64,000 nt of DNA from RGIG9608 sp045612365 (GCA_045612365.1 JAZKYY010000017.1:310001-374000); one strand, 5' to 3'. Shown: positions 41,411 through 49,862, numbered from the stretch's first letter. The notes: generated from the letters alone by a model not told the origin. Numbers and translations: made by a program.

Positions 41411-42019
41411 ATGAAAAAATCTCTTAAAAATGATGCACAGAAAGTTTTAGCATCTTATAATGCGTATTTGGAGCCGTACGTAATACAGAATGATTCATTA
41501 GCCTGCTTGCTATCAAAATATCCCTCCCATACAAATAAATCGGCTGTGGCTACAAAAGTAAAGTTGCTCAATCTGTTCTACTCTACAGGCATAATGGCTA
41601 CAAATGCAATGGCAGAACATATATTTAATATAAAAGATATAGATGCTCGGCTTGCTTGTGGCGATAAGAGATTGGTTGGTGAGATTGCTCATTTGCAGTT
41701 GGATAATGCTGTACGAAACAATTATTCGTTTGCTACAAAATATTGTGCGTATCATCAGCCCGATAAATATCCTATTTACGATAGTATGGTGGCAAAAACG
41801 TTTACTACTTTGTTCAGCAATGATTTTTTACCCAAGTATAAGAGCTATACAAAAACGTCTTTTGCAGAGAAGTTAAAGGACTATGATTTTTATGTGGAGT
41901 TTTACGATTATTTTATGGATGAGTTTGATTTAAAAGAATTCTCTTATCGTGAAGTCGATGCGTATATTTGGGGAGCACTTAAGATTGATAAGGATTTTGA
42001 TATAAAAACGTTAATTTAA
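41411..42019 (+). CDS. Hypothetical protein, 202 residues
   Basis: Not recognised with confidence. It is soluble and mostly helical, without signal or membrane spans. The most family-like stretch is YSFATKYCAYHQPDKYPIYD, with conserved-looking Lys, Cys, His, Pro and Asp residues. In general shape (helices, then a 'xKYxxxHxPxxxPIYD' element) it recalls helical DNA-glycosylase-like or phage-defence accessory proteins, but I cannot support a call. It lies between the FISUMP-like gene (35 bases upstream) and a terminator, inside the island bordered by serS sequences. Confidence 0.5.
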   Translation: MKKSLKNDAQKVLASYNAYLEPYVIQNDSLACLLSKYPSHTNKSAVATKVKLLNLFYSTGIMATNAMAEHIFNIKDIDARLACGDKRLVGEIAHLQLDNAVRNNYSFATKYCAYHQPDKYPIYDSMVAKTFTTLFSNDFLPKYKSYTKTSFAEKLKDYDFYVEFYDYFMDEFDLKEFSYREVDAYIWGALKIDKDFDIKTLI

Positions 42020-42024
42020 AAATA

Positions 42025-42053
42025 AAAAAAGCGAACTTAGGGTTCGCTTTTTT
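42025..42053 (+). terminator. Terminator after the hypothetical gene
   Basis: AAAGCGAAC (42028-42036) pairs with GTTCGCTTT (42042-42050) around a short loop, with A- and T-runs on both sides; it can work in both directions. Confidence 0.8.
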
Positions 42054-42056
42054 ATG

Positions 42057-42480
42057 TTATGCTTTGCAGTGGAGTTGCAAAGAATTTTTGTCATCGGCAA
42101 GCGTGAAGTGTAGCGTAGCGTTTTCTGTTGGGTTGTCGAGCAGAAAATCGGTAGCAGGGTCTTCTATGTATTTTTGTATAGCACGCTTCAAGGGTCGAGC
42201 ACCATTTTGTGCGTCGTAGCCTTTGTCGGCAATAAAGTGTTTCGCTTCGTCGCTCAATGTAAGTTGTAAGTGTAGATTTTCGAGGCGTTTGCCAAGCGTT
42301 GCTAATTCCAAGTCGATAATACGTGCTATGTCGGCTTTTGTCAAGCTGTTAAACATCACGATGTCGTCTATACGGTTGAGAAACTCTGGCGAGAAAGTTT
42401 TGTTTAAGACTTTCTGCACGGTGCTTTGCGACACCTCGTTGTCGTCTTTTGCTTGCGAAGCAAAACCAATGCCTTTGCCA
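42057..42480 (-). pseudogene. clpC: ClpC C-terminal fragment
   Basis: The minus strand encodes the last ~140 residues of a ClpC/ClpB-type AAA+ unfoldase. It has GKGIGFASQAKDD, then VQKVLNKTFSPEFLNRIDDIVMF, LTKADIARIIDLEL, HFIADKGYDAQNGARPLKRA and IEDPATDFLL, which are the D2 sensor 2 and small-domain blocks. Everything before GKGIGF, including both ATP sites, is missing, so it cannot be functional as Clp. The break is at about 42472-42480, where the sequence becomes the plus-strand serS tail. GC content is higher than the native flank. It most likely arrived with the island. Confidence 0.85.
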
Positions 42481-42579
42481 CGAATCTTTGCTGCACTTTT
42501 GGAAAATAACCAAACTGAGAATGGTATAAAAATACCAAAGGCATTGGTCCCTTATTGTGGTTTTGAGGAAATAAATTAG
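42472..42579 (+). pseudogene. serS: Second serS 3' end (diverged fragment)
   Basis: In frame to the TAG at 42577-42579, this encodes PLPRIFAALLENNQ, then IPKALVPYCGFEEIN, the motif 3 end of seryl-tRNA synthetase. It matches the end of the intact serS at 27 of 34 residues but only 71 of 105 bases, so it is not a recent copy. It lies 1 base from the converging native gene at 42581, the position the original serS terminus would occupy, and is best read as the displaced resident 3' end. Confidence 0.8.
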
Positions 42580-42580
42580 T

Positions 42581-43558
42581 TTATTTCTTCATTTTTAATC
42601 TTTCAGCAAGATACTCTTGTTCTGTTTGCCCAGGAGTGGGAAAGAGAGTGGCTTTTCTGTCTAGAACTTTAAGATCCATCAGTGTTGAGTAGCCAGAACG
42701 ACAAAAGATATTTGGTGTTGTTTGGATGAGAAATGATAATTCTCTGCTATCAAGGTGTGATTTTATTGTGATATTGTTGGATAGAAGAGAATATGAACTT
42801 GTTGGTTTCCCTGAGATGATAATAGTTGCTTCTTTAACTTGTAGAAACTTTTCTATCATTTTTTTTTCAAAAATTGAACGTTGAGGTTCAGGTCCTGAAA
42901 TTAGCACAAGATTTTGATAAGGAGATGTTGATGTGTATTCTTTTTTCTCAAAACGAGAAAGTGGTCCAATGAATGAGGCGTTCTTTGGCGTTGGGTATTT
43001 GTGAGATAAATCCCCTGAAAGGTTGTTCTTCCCCTTAAAGTCTGGTATCCAACATTCGTCGTATTTTTCTATAATAAATTTGTGAAGAGAATAGAATAGA
43101 TGCTCAAAGATTGATAATCGATGGGGCATTTTTATCATTATCTGATGTGTGAGATAGATGGATTTAATATCTCTGCTCCATAATCCAAATCTGTTGTCGG
43201 AAATAATGGCTTCGATACTTTTTTCTTTAATGATTTTTTTTAGAAAATAGTGTTCCTTGTAAATTCTCCATAGGATTTTCGGCGTTTGGCGAAGAATCGC
43301 CCAAGTTTGAGATTTTGACGAGGAATATCTTATCTCATAAGAATGCCATTCTAAAAAATCTTGTGTTGGAAATTCTCTCTGTAAAAAAGCTAATGCTTCT
43401 CCACTCGAAGCAATAATTACTTTGTTTTGTTTCGATATCAGCGACTTTATTATTGGAACACAGCGCGTTGCATGCCCAATTCCCCAGTCGAGAGGAGCAA
43501 TAAGAATACGTTTGTTTTGAAAGCGTTTTATTTTTTGTTCCAAAAAAATATTTTTCAT
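42581..43558 (-). CDS. MurG-like (GT28-type) glycosyltransferase
   Basis: A 325-residue GT-B-fold glycosyltransferase. The N-terminus has ILIAPLDWGIGHATRCVPII, the glycine-rich acceptor loop, and the C-terminal domain has LVLISGPEPQRS, then FCRSGYSTLMDLKVL and LFPTPGQTEQEYLAERL, the nucleotide-sugar site of GT28 enzymes. These enzymes transfer sugars to lipids or cell-wall precursors; this short form is distinct from true MurG. The upstream neighbour on the same strand is an acyltransferase 16 bases away, which suggests joint work on an envelope lipid. Confidence 0.75.
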   Translation of the reverse strand: MKNIFLEQKIKRFQNKRILIAPLDWGIGHATRCVPIIKSLISKQNKVIIASSGEALAFLQREFPTQDFLEWHSYEIRYSSSKSQTWAILRQTPKILWRIYKEHYFLKKIIKEKSIEAIISDNRFGLWSRDIKSIYLTHQIMIKMPHRLSIFEHLFYSLHKFIIEKYDECWIPDFKGKNNLSGDLSHKYPTPKNASFIGPLSRFEKKEYTSTSPYQNLVLISGPEPQRSIFEKKMIEKFLQVKEATIIISGKPTSSYSLLSNNITIKSHLDSRELSFLIQTTPNIFCRSGYSTLMDLKVLDRKATLFPTPGQTEQEYLAERLKMKK

Positions 43559-43574
43559 CTTTTTGGGAAAGTGT

Positions 43575-44720
43575 CTAATGTGCTTTTTCGTAATTTATAA
43601 GCACATTGGCATACATTTCAAGAATTTTTCTTCTTAAAAAATCAATATCTTTAGACTCAAGTTTTATTCGTTCAATTCGGTCTTTTACAAATGCTTCAAA
43701 TTTCTGCTTTTCTTTTGTAGAATATTCTTTTGCATATTTATTTGTATTCAAAAGCAAATCGTAAGCAATCTTATTGCACTCATAAATAGAATAGTTGGCA
43801 TGGATATTTTTATCAATGAGTTTTGCGATTTGTTCGCATTGCTCATTTTTATTTCCTGTAATTTGAGCTATTTTATCAGAAATCTCTCCACAAAAATGAA
43901 AATGAATTTTTCCTTTAAAACCATTAATGCCGACACCCATATTTTCCATATCATCTGCCTGCGATTTTTTGAAACTACTATCATCTCTTTTTTGTTGAAA
44001 TTCCTTCGCCTTTAGGTAGTCACAAGGATCATATTCATAGGAAATAGAGATAGGGCAGATGTGCAATTCTTGCAGATTCTCATTGAAAGATTTATCACCG
44101 TTCAAGGCAAACATCTTTAAAATACTCTCTTGAGTAACATCATTAGAATCTTTGGCTCTTCCTTCGCGTTGAGCAATCCATATTGACTGATTTCTTTCAG
44201 TAATAGTTTGACGTATGTATGCGGATTGGCGATTAAGAATCTCTACCATTTGTCTAATAGGGGCATTGCGCTGAATGATAAAACTTCTATTTATTTTCAC
44301 CAATGTTTTTATCCAATCTTTTATGAGCAGATTATCTCCAATGGCTATTTCTGTGGTATTGAACTTATTGTGCATTAATATAAAGTTCAAAAGTGCAGAG
44401 TCAAGTACAATATCTCGATGGTTTGTTATAAATAGATATGCCTTGTTTTTATCTAAATTTTCTAATCCGGAAAAAGTTAATCCACTAGATATCTTTTTCA
44501 AGAAAGTGTCGATAGCCGGATAAATAAACAGTTTTTGGAACTCATAACTTGTTTTTATTTGTTGAAGTTGAGTCTCAATGACGTTCAATGGAATTTGTGG
44601 AAAAATTTGTTGTACGAACGATCGGACAACTTCATTTTTCATTAATTCAGCAAAAGCAGCTGGTAATTCCGAAGAATTAAACGGACGAATTTCATCAAAA
44701 TTATAAATATCCATATTCAT
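43575..44720 (-). CDS. Glycerolipid acyltransferase (PlsB/PlsC-like)
   Basis: A 381-residue acyltransferase. The catalytic block I motif is NHRDIVLDSALL (H-x4-D). Block II/III elements follow: RSFIIQRN, then IWIAQREGRAKDSND (the EGR acyl-acceptor phosphate motif), and ICPISISYEYDP (block IV). It is longer than PlsC and has N- and C-terminal helical extensions, as in a Bacteroidota group often annotated as 1-acyl-glycerol-3-phosphate acyltransferase. The donor and acceptor are not fixed by the sequence. It is probably cotranscribed with the glycosyltransferase. Confidence 0.8.
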   Translation of the reverse strand: MNMDIYNFDEIRPFNSSELPAAFAELMKNEVVRSFVQQIFPQIPLNVIETQLQQIKTSYEFQKLFIYPAIDTFLKKISSGLTFSGLENLDKNKAYLFITNHRDIVLDSALLNFILMHNKFNTTEIAIGDNLLIKDWIKTLVKINRSFIIQRNAPIRQMVEILNRQSAYIRQTITERNQSIWIAQREGRAKDSNDVTQESILKMFALNGDKSFNENLQELHICPISISYEYDPCDYLKAKEFQQKRDDSSFKKSQADDMENMGVGINGFKGKIHFHFCGEISDKIAQITGNKNEQCEQIAKLIDKNIHANYSIYECNKIAYDLLLNTNKYAKEYSTKEKQKFEAFVKDRIERIKLESKDIDFLRRKILEMYANVLINYEKAH

Positions 44721-44722
44721 AA

Positions 44723-44974
44723 TCAGTACTTTTCACATTTTGTTTCAGATCCAACATTTACACCAATTAATCCCGTAGGTTTATTTGTGTGCGCTCTTTC
44801 ATAACGTTTTATTTCTCTACTCGTTTTGTAGCAGATAGTATCATACTTTATTCTATAACCTAACGTGTCGATTGTTGCCATTGTAGTTGTTGTACAACGC
44901 CAACAATATTTTTCATTGTCGCAAGAGAGAAAAAGTATCGATGATAAAATAGTAATAAGAAATATTTTTTTCAT
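44723..44974 (-). CDS. Small lipoprotein, 83 residues
   Basis: An exported lipoprotein starting MKKIFLITILSS with lipobox LFLSC and a Cys-containing short mature part (KYCWRCTTTTMATIDTLGYR). The open frame continues upstream into tRNA-Pro, which is not coding; the ATG at 44974 is the sensible start. No family is recognised. The paired cysteines (CWRC) could form a disulfide or bind metal, but this is a guess. Confidence 0.6.
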   Translation of the reverse strand: MKKIFLITILSSILFLSCDNEKYCWRCTTTTMATIDTLGYRIKYDTICYKTSREIKRYERAHTNKPTGLIGVNVGSETKCEKY

Positions 44975-44994
44975 TGTTTTGGAATATCTAAAAG

Positions 44995-45067
44995 TCGAGA
45001 TGACAGGACTTGAACCTGCGGCCTCCACGTCCCGAACGTGGCGCGCTACCAACTGTGCTACATCTCG
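44995..45067 (-). tRNA. tRNA-Pro (anticodon CGG)
   Basis: A 73-base cloverleaf on the minus strand. Acceptor CGAGATG pairs with CATCTCG, discriminator A; anticodon stem CCACG/CGTGG with loop TTCGGGA (anticodon CGG); T arm GGTTCAAGTCC. CCA is not encoded. A TAACTTTG -7 box lies just upstream at 45079-45086 on the same strand. Confidence 0.95.
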
Positions 45068-45122
45068 TCTTCCCTATGCAAAGTTATAAATAGTTGTCTT
45101 TGGAATAGGGGAAATATTATTT

Positions 45123-46070
45123 TTATTGCAACAAACGTTTCAGCACCGTTTGAGCAGAAATCTCTCTGTTTGCAGCTTCTGGAATAACTAGCGATTGTGG
45201 AGATTCGATAACATCGTCAGAAACAATCATATTACGTCTTACTGGTAAGCAATGCATAAAGTAAGCATTATTAGTTAGATTCATTTTTGCTGTGTCCACT
45301 GTCCAAGATCTGTCTTGTGAGAGGATTTTTCCATAGTTTGGATCTTGGTATGCTGCCCAGTTTTTTGCGTAGATAAAATCTGCACCTTCAAATGCTTTTT
45401 CTTGATTGTATTCAACTCTTGCACCACGAACAAATTTCTCGTCAAGTTCGTATCCTTTTGGGTGAGTAATTACAAACTCAACATTTGCTTCATTCATAAA
45501 GTCTGCAAAAGAATTTGGAACTGCCTGAGGAAGCGCTCTTGGATGAGGAGCCCATGTTAGTACTACTTTGGGGCGTTCTGTTTTCTTATATTCTTCAATT
45601 GTAATCAAATCAGCAAAAGCTTGAAGAGGATGCCCTGTAGCAGCTTCCATGCTGAAAACAGGCTTCCCAGAATAGCGAATAAATTGATTCAATATGGTTT
45701 CTTCGTAGTCGAATGTTTTGCTCTCAAATTGCGCAAAAGAACGAACGCCAATAACATCGCAGTAGCAACCCATAACAGGAATTGCTTCAAGCAGATGCTC
45801 AGGTTTATCTCCGTCCATAATAACGCCTCGTTCAGTCTCTAATTTCCATGCTCCTTGGTTTACGTCTAAAACAATAGTATTCATCCCCAAGTTCATCCCT
45901 GCTTTCTGAGTACTTAGTCTTGTACGTAAACTAGAATTAAAGAAAACCATCAATAAAGTCTTATTTTCTCCTATATGTTTATAGGAGAAACGATTTTGTT
46001 TTATTTCAAGGGCTTCTTTTATGGCCTCGTTTAAGTTCCCAAGGTCTTTTACGTTTGTAAATGATTTCAT
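45123..46070 (-). CDS. argF': N-succinylornithine carbamoyltransferase
   Basis: Transfers the carbamoyl group to succinylornithine in the Bacteroidales variant of arginine synthesis. The 315-residue protein has the carbamoyl phosphate site FFNSSLRTRLSTQKA, the GAWKLETERGVIMDGDKPEHL loop that marks the SOTCase/AOTCase branch, EAATGHPLQAFADL, and the HCLPVRR motif. It is close to the characterised Bacteroides fragilis SOTCase as I remember it, including the FSMEAAT and NNAYFMHCLP regions. Ordinary ornithine transcarbamylases lack this long loop. ackA lies upstream, 21 bases away on the same strand. Confidence 0.88.
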   Translation of the reverse strand: MKSFTNVKDLGNLNEAIKEALEIKQNRFSYKHIGENKTLLMVFFNSSLRTRLSTQKAGMNLGMNTIVLDVNQGAWKLETERGVIMDGDKPEHLLEAIPVMGCYCDVIGVRSFAQFESKTFDYEETILNQFIRYSGKPVFSMEAATGHPLQAFADLITIEEYKKTERPKVVLTWAPHPRALPQAVPNSFADFMNEANVEFVITHPKGYELDEKFVRGARVEYNQEKAFEGADFIYAKNWAAYQDPNYGKILSQDRSWTVDTAKMNLTNNAYFMHCLPVRRNMIVSDDVIESPQSLVIPEAANREISAQTVLKRLLQ

Positions 46071-46091
46071 TTTCTTAATGAAGTTTGTTTT

Positions 46092-47288
46092 TTATTTTAT
46101 CAATGCTAGAGTATCACTTGCAATCATTAGTTCTTCGTCAGTAGGAATAACCACAACACGGACTTTAGAATTTTTGGTAGAGATTTCTGCTTCTACTCCT
46201 CTTGCCATTTTATTGATTTCTGTGTCACATTCAATTCCTAAATAACTCAATCCCTCGCAAATTTGTTGACGTAGTGGAGTTTGGTTTTCTCCTACTCCTC
46301 CCGTGAATACAATAACATCAACTCCATTTAGCGCTGCCGCGTACGAACCTATATATTTTTTTACATGATAACAATACATTTCCAATGCTAATTTTGCACG
46401 TTTATTGCCTTCTGCAATGGCATTGTCAATATCTCTCATGTCGCTTGAAACCCCTGAAACTCCTAACAATCCACTTTTTTTGTTAATGATATTGGCGATA
46501 TTATCAACGCTCATTTCTTCTTTTTTCATTAGGTATGTGATAACACCTAAATCGACATCACCAGAGCGAGTTCCCATCATCAGACCTTCAACAGGAGTTA
46601 ATCCCATAGAGGTATCAACCGACTCTCCATTATTTATAGCTGTGATAGAACCTCCATTCCCTATGTGGGCAGTTATGATTTTAGAGTTTTTATAATCAAT
46701 TCCTAAGAAATCGCAAGCGCGTTTAGACACATATCGGTGACTTGTTCCGTGAAAACCATAACGGCGAATGCCATATTTTAGGTAAAATTCGTATGGTAAT
46801 GCATACATATAGGCATAGTCAGGCATTGTTTGGTGAAACGCAGTATCAAAAACTCCCACTTGTGGCAATGAAGGTAGAAGTTTTGATATCGCCTCAATTC
46901 CTTTTAAGTTTGCTGGATTGTGCAGAGGAGCTATATCTATACAAGCTTTTACTTTGTCAATAACTTCTTGGGTAATAACTACGGATTGATTGAACTTTTC
47001 TCCACCATGTACAATTCGGTGTCCTACTGCATCAATTTCATTAAGTGATTGTAAACATCCGTATTTAGAGTCGGTTAATATTTCAAGAATAAACTCAATT
47101 CCTGAGGTATGTTCTTTGATTTCTTTTTTGAGGATTACTTTTTCATCACTTGAGAGAGTGATTTTTAGAAAAGAATCGTCCATTCCGATTTTTTCGATAC
47201 CGCCTTGTGCCAAAACTTGTTTGGTACTCATCTGAAAGAGTTTGTACTTGATAGACGAACTGCCGCAATTAAGAACTAGAATTTTCAT
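46092..47288 (-). CDS. ackA: Acetate kinase
   Basis: Makes ATP and acetate from acetyl phosphate in fermentation. The 398 residues hold the ASKHA-fold signatures: ILVLNCGSSSIKYKL at the N-terminus, HRIVHGG, FDTAFHQTMP, RRYGFHGTSHRYV (catalytic His/Arg), IITAHIGNGGSI, MGLTPVEGLMMGTRSGDVD and VFTGGVGENQ. Length is normal. The phosphotransacetylase gene is not adjacent. A bidirectional terminator separates it from the exb operon. Confidence 0.96.
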   Translation of the reverse strand: MKILVLNCGSSSIKYKLFQMSTKQVLAQGGIEKIGMDDSFLKITLSSDEKVILKKEIKEHTSGIEFILEILTDSKYGCLQSLNEIDAVGHRIVHGGEKFNQSVVITQEVIDKVKACIDIAPLHNPANLKGIEAISKLLPSLPQVGVFDTAFHQTMPDYAYMYALPYEFYLKYGIRRYGFHGTSHRYVSKRACDFLGIDYKNSKIITAHIGNGGSITAINNGESVDTSMGLTPVEGLMMGTRSGDVDLGVITYLMKKEEMSVDNIANIINKKSGLLGVSGVSSDMRDIDNAIAEGNKRAKLALEMYCYHVKKYIGSYAAALNGVDVIVFTGGVGENQTPLRQQICEGLSYLGIECDTEINKMARGVEAEISTKNSKVRVVVIPTDEELMIASDTLALIK

Positions 47289-47410
47289 GTTTTTAGATAA
47301 TTATATGTTTTATTTTTCTTATTTGTGAATATATCGCAAAATTAGTCAATTAAAATTGAAGAACATTTTTTATGTTGATCTTTTACAAAAAAATAGCAAG
47401 GTTTTCTGAT

Positions 47411-47446
47411 AAAAAAAACACTCTTGTTTTCAAGAGTGTTTTTTTT
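47411..47446. terminator. Terminator of the exb operon (bidirectional hairpin)
   Basis: AAAACACTCTTG pairs with CAAGAGTGTTTT around TTTT, flanked by an A-run and a T-run. It lies just after the last exbD gene (minus strand) and upstream of ackA. Confidence 0.85.
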
Positions 47447-47466
47447 CTATGAGGTGAAAAAACTTT

Positions 47467-47937
47467 TTAATATTCAGTTCTTTGTACAGCCGCGTAATTG
47501 ATCTTTAAGGCATATGCTCGACGAAGCGCTTGCTTGACATCGGTTACTATACCCATACGAGTATCCTTATCGGCTTTGATTGAAATAGTCAATAAGTTTT
47601 GATCTTCTTCCTTCATCGCACTACGTTCGCGAACTACATACTCTTCCAACTGATTGATATCAGCAAAAGCGTCGTCCAATTGAATACGAGTTTCTGAACC
47701 ATAAGCTTTTTGATATTCACGTTTTGGCTCTCCCATATAAATGTAGCGAACAAGTGTTTTCTTTTCCAACTTTTGTAGTTCGGTAGCTTCTGGAGGACGA
47801 ATAGTAACCATATAAGTTACTTCTTTCATAGAAGTTACTGTCATAAAGAAGAACAAAAGCATAAAAATAATGTCAGGTAATGATGCTGTACTAATCGCTG
47901 GCAAATCTTTGCCACCTTTTTTTCTAATCTTTGCCAT
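47467..47937 (-). CDS. exbD: ExbD/TolR family biopolymer transport protein (second copy)
   Basis: A 156-residue inner-membrane protein with one N-terminal helix following SLPDIIFMLLFFFM, where the helix-entry Asp is the proton-path residue of ExbD/TolR. The periplasmic domain carries ADKDTRMGIVTDVKQALRRA, the C-terminal TonB-interacting fold. It abuts the first exbD gene (1-base overlap). With ExbB it should convert proton-motive force into movement of TonB-like proteins for outer-membrane uptake. Confidence 0.88.
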   Translation of the reverse strand: MAKIRKKGGKDLPAISTASLPDIIFMLLFFFMTVTSMKEVTYMVTIRPPEATELQKLEKKTLVRYIYMGEPKREYQKAYGSETRIQLDDAFADINQLEEYVVRERSAMKEEDQNLLTISIKADKDTRMGIVTDVKQALRRAYALKINYAAVQRTEY

Positions 47938-48521
47938 TATTTTTTTCCTCCATAATTTTTAGGTTCGGCTTCTGAGATACGTTGAGGATAGATTTTTTGA
48001 ATCGCTTTTTGACGATCTTCATCTAAAGCATCGTATGCTACACCGAATTTTTCTTTTGCAATCTCATTTCTCAATTCATTATAAGCCGCTACTAATTCGT
48101 TTTGAACTTCAATATACGCTTGATATTGTGTGTAACGGTCATTCTGAAGAGAGATAATATGATCTTTTGTAACTTCTACTTCTCCAAAAAATTCAACGTC
48201 AATCTTTTCTCGTTTAGGAAGATTAGGATCGTTAAATTCGTTCTTGATGAAAGTTTTTGCTTTTTCTCTCAAATCCTTTACGTCAATAACCTCTCCTTGC
48301 ACAAGCAATTGGTTGTTACTATTCAACAATACAATGAATGTGTTACGTTTGTTTACCTCCATGTTTGGTTTTTCAATGTTTGGAGGAAGAGGTTGTGGCA
48401 AACGGCGTGAAAGCCCTTTGTCCACAGACATTGTTGTTGTTACAAGGAAGAAGATAAGTAACAAAAAGGCAATGTCAGCCATTGAACTTGCATTGATTTC
48501 TTGAACTTTCTTTTTTCCCAT
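47937..48521 (-). CDS. exbD: ExbD/TolR family biopolymer transport protein (first copy)
   Basis: A 194-residue ExbD: N-terminal cytoplasmic stub KKKVQEINASSMADIAFLLLIFFLV with the functional Asp in the helix, then a periplasmic domain with longer linkers than usual and a Lys/Tyr-rich C-terminal tail (AEPKNYGGKK). Two consecutive exbD genes after one exbB is a usual Bacteroidota layout and suggests a heteromeric stator. It overlaps the second exbD by 1 base. Confidence 0.87.
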   Translation of the reverse strand: MGKKKVQEINASSMADIAFLLLIFFLVTTTMSVDKGLSRRLPQPLPPNIEKPNMEVNKRNTFIVLLNSNNQLLVQGEVIDVKDLREKAKTFIKNEFNDPNLPKREKIDVEFFGEVEVTKDHIISLQNDRYTQYQAYIEVQNELVAAYNELRNEIAKEKFGVAYDALDEDRQKAIQKIYPQRISEAEPKNYGGKK

Positions 48522-48542
48522 TTTGAAAAATTTGTTATTGAG

Positions 48543-49016
48543 TTATTTTAATTTAGAATAAATCATTGAGCCAAACAAAGCCAATAAAGTGCCAGCTCCT
48601 AATGTGTAAGCTACATACAAGCACATATCAGAATATTGAGCCCAGAATCCAGTATTGTCTGTTCCTTCGTAACCAATGATATTGATAGTTTCTGCGCTAC
48701 CTAATGCCCAAGAGATTGCGAAAATAGCTACAATTAGCAAAATAACTAACGACGATACGATTCCTTTTTTAGGATTTGCAATAAACGTTTTGATAAATTG
48801 CATAACGGAAACTGCCAAAGTGATTAGCACTACCAAAGCACAAAGAACATATGTCCAGTTTAACAATAAGTTTGTGTAAACAGGCTCATCCCATTCTGTT
48901 CCTGCGATGTCAATAGTGTTGCTTCCGCCTACAAAAAACAAAACCGTAATCACCAATGAAGCTGCAAAAAGCAACCATAGTGATATTTTTGGTAATAGTT
49001 TTATGAATTTAGACAT
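48543..49016 (-). CDS. Conserved four-helix membrane protein in the exb operon
   Basis: A 157-residue membrane protein with four predicted helices: LWLLFAASLVITVLFFVG, WTYVLCALVVLITLAVSV, SLVILLIVAIFAISWAL and YVAYTLGAGTLLALFGSM. It has no known family that I can name. It lies between exbB (18 bases) and the first exbD (21 bases), on the same strand. The position suggests an accessory subunit of the ExbBD motor specific to Bacteroidota. That is an inference from gene order. Confidence 0.6.
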   Translation of the reverse strand: MSKFIKLLPKISLWLLFAASLVITVLFFVGGSNTIDIAGTEWDEPVYTNLLLNWTYVLCALVVLITLAVSVMQFIKTFIANPKKGIVSSLVILLIVAIFAISWALGSAETINIIGYEGTDNTGFWAQYSDMCLYVAYTLGAGTLLALFGSMIYSKLK

Positions 49017-49034
49017 AATGTGTTTCCTTTATTT

Positions 49035-49811
49035 TTATTTAGATTGTTTTACTACGATATCCAATAAAGAGATAGAAGAATCTTCCATTTCGTTTACTGC
49101 AGAGTCAATGCAAGACAAGATGTAGTTGTAGAAAATTTGAAGAATGATAGCAACAATAAGACCAGTCACTGTAGTCAACAACGCAACTTTAATACCTCCT
49201 GCTACAATTGTTGCAGAAATATCACCAGCTTGTTGAATCATGTCGAATGCTTGAATCATACCGATAACTGTACCCATGAATCCCAACATAGGAGCCAAAG
49301 CGATAAATAGAGAAATCCAAGAAAGATTCTTTTCTAACAATCCCATTTGAACTGATCCGTAAGAAGCAACTGTTTTTTCTACCACGTCAACACCTTCGTT
49401 GTAGCGAGAAAGGCCTTGATAGAAGATAGAAGCAACTGGTCCGCGAGTATTGCGGCATACTTCTAAAGCAGCGTCTACGCCACCTTCTGCCCAAGCTTTT
49501 TCAATGTCTTCAAGTAATTTTTTTGAATTTACTTTTGAAAGGTTCAAATACAAAATACGTTCGATACACAATGCCAAACCGAAAATCAAACAGAATACTA
49601 CAGTTGACATAAATCCAGCACCACCTTCGATAAATTTAATCTTAAGTGCTTTGTGCATACCTACCATTGCACCTTCTTCAGCGTCTTCTGCTACTGCTGC
49701 AACTTGTTCTGTTGCGTCATTGTTTTCTGCAGGCTCTTGAGCCATTACATTTACTGACATTCCGAATAATAGAACTGCAAAGAATGTCAAATTAAGAATT
49801 ACTTTTTTCAT
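49035..49811 (-). CDS. exbB: MotA/TolQ/ExbB proton channel family protein
   Basis: A 258-residue ExbB homologue with a signal-peptide-like N-terminus (VNVMAQ) and an acidic Ala/Glu stretch that are absent from E. coli ExbB but typical of Bacteroidota. Three membrane helices follow; the conserved core includes LSWISLFIALAPMLGFMGTVIGMIQAFD and GDISATIVAGGIKVALLTTVTGLIVAI, which carry the Thr residues near the proton path. First gene of the exbB/membrane protein/exbD/exbD operon. tRNA-Ser lies about 50 bases upstream on the same strand. Confidence 0.9.
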   Translation of the reverse strand: MKKVILNLTFFAVLLFGMSVNVMAQEPAENNDATEQVAAVAEDAEEGAMVGMHKALKIKFIEGGAGFMSTVVFCLIFGLALCIERILYLNLSKVNSKKLLEDIEKAWAEGGVDAALEVCRNTRGPVASIFYQGLSRYNEGVDVVEKTVASYGSVQMGLLEKNLSWISLFIALAPMLGFMGTVIGMIQAFDMIQQAGDISATIVAGGIKVALLTTVTGLIVAIILQIFYNYILSCIDSAVNEMEDSSISLLDIVVKQSK

Positions 49812-49862
49812 TTTTTTTCTTTTTTAGTTTAAAATAATAAAATTAATAATAAAAAAAATCTG

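Noticed and set aside
42223..42579. 118-codon plus-strand frame reading through clpC antisense into the serS tail
   Set aside because: Its first part is antisense to the clpC fragment and only the last ~35 codons are serS-derived; it is a by-product of the joint, not a gene.
38109..42579. Integrase-mediated insertion at serS
   Set aside because: No integrase or transposase gene and no exact direct repeats are present; the duplicate ends are only about two thirds identical in DNA.
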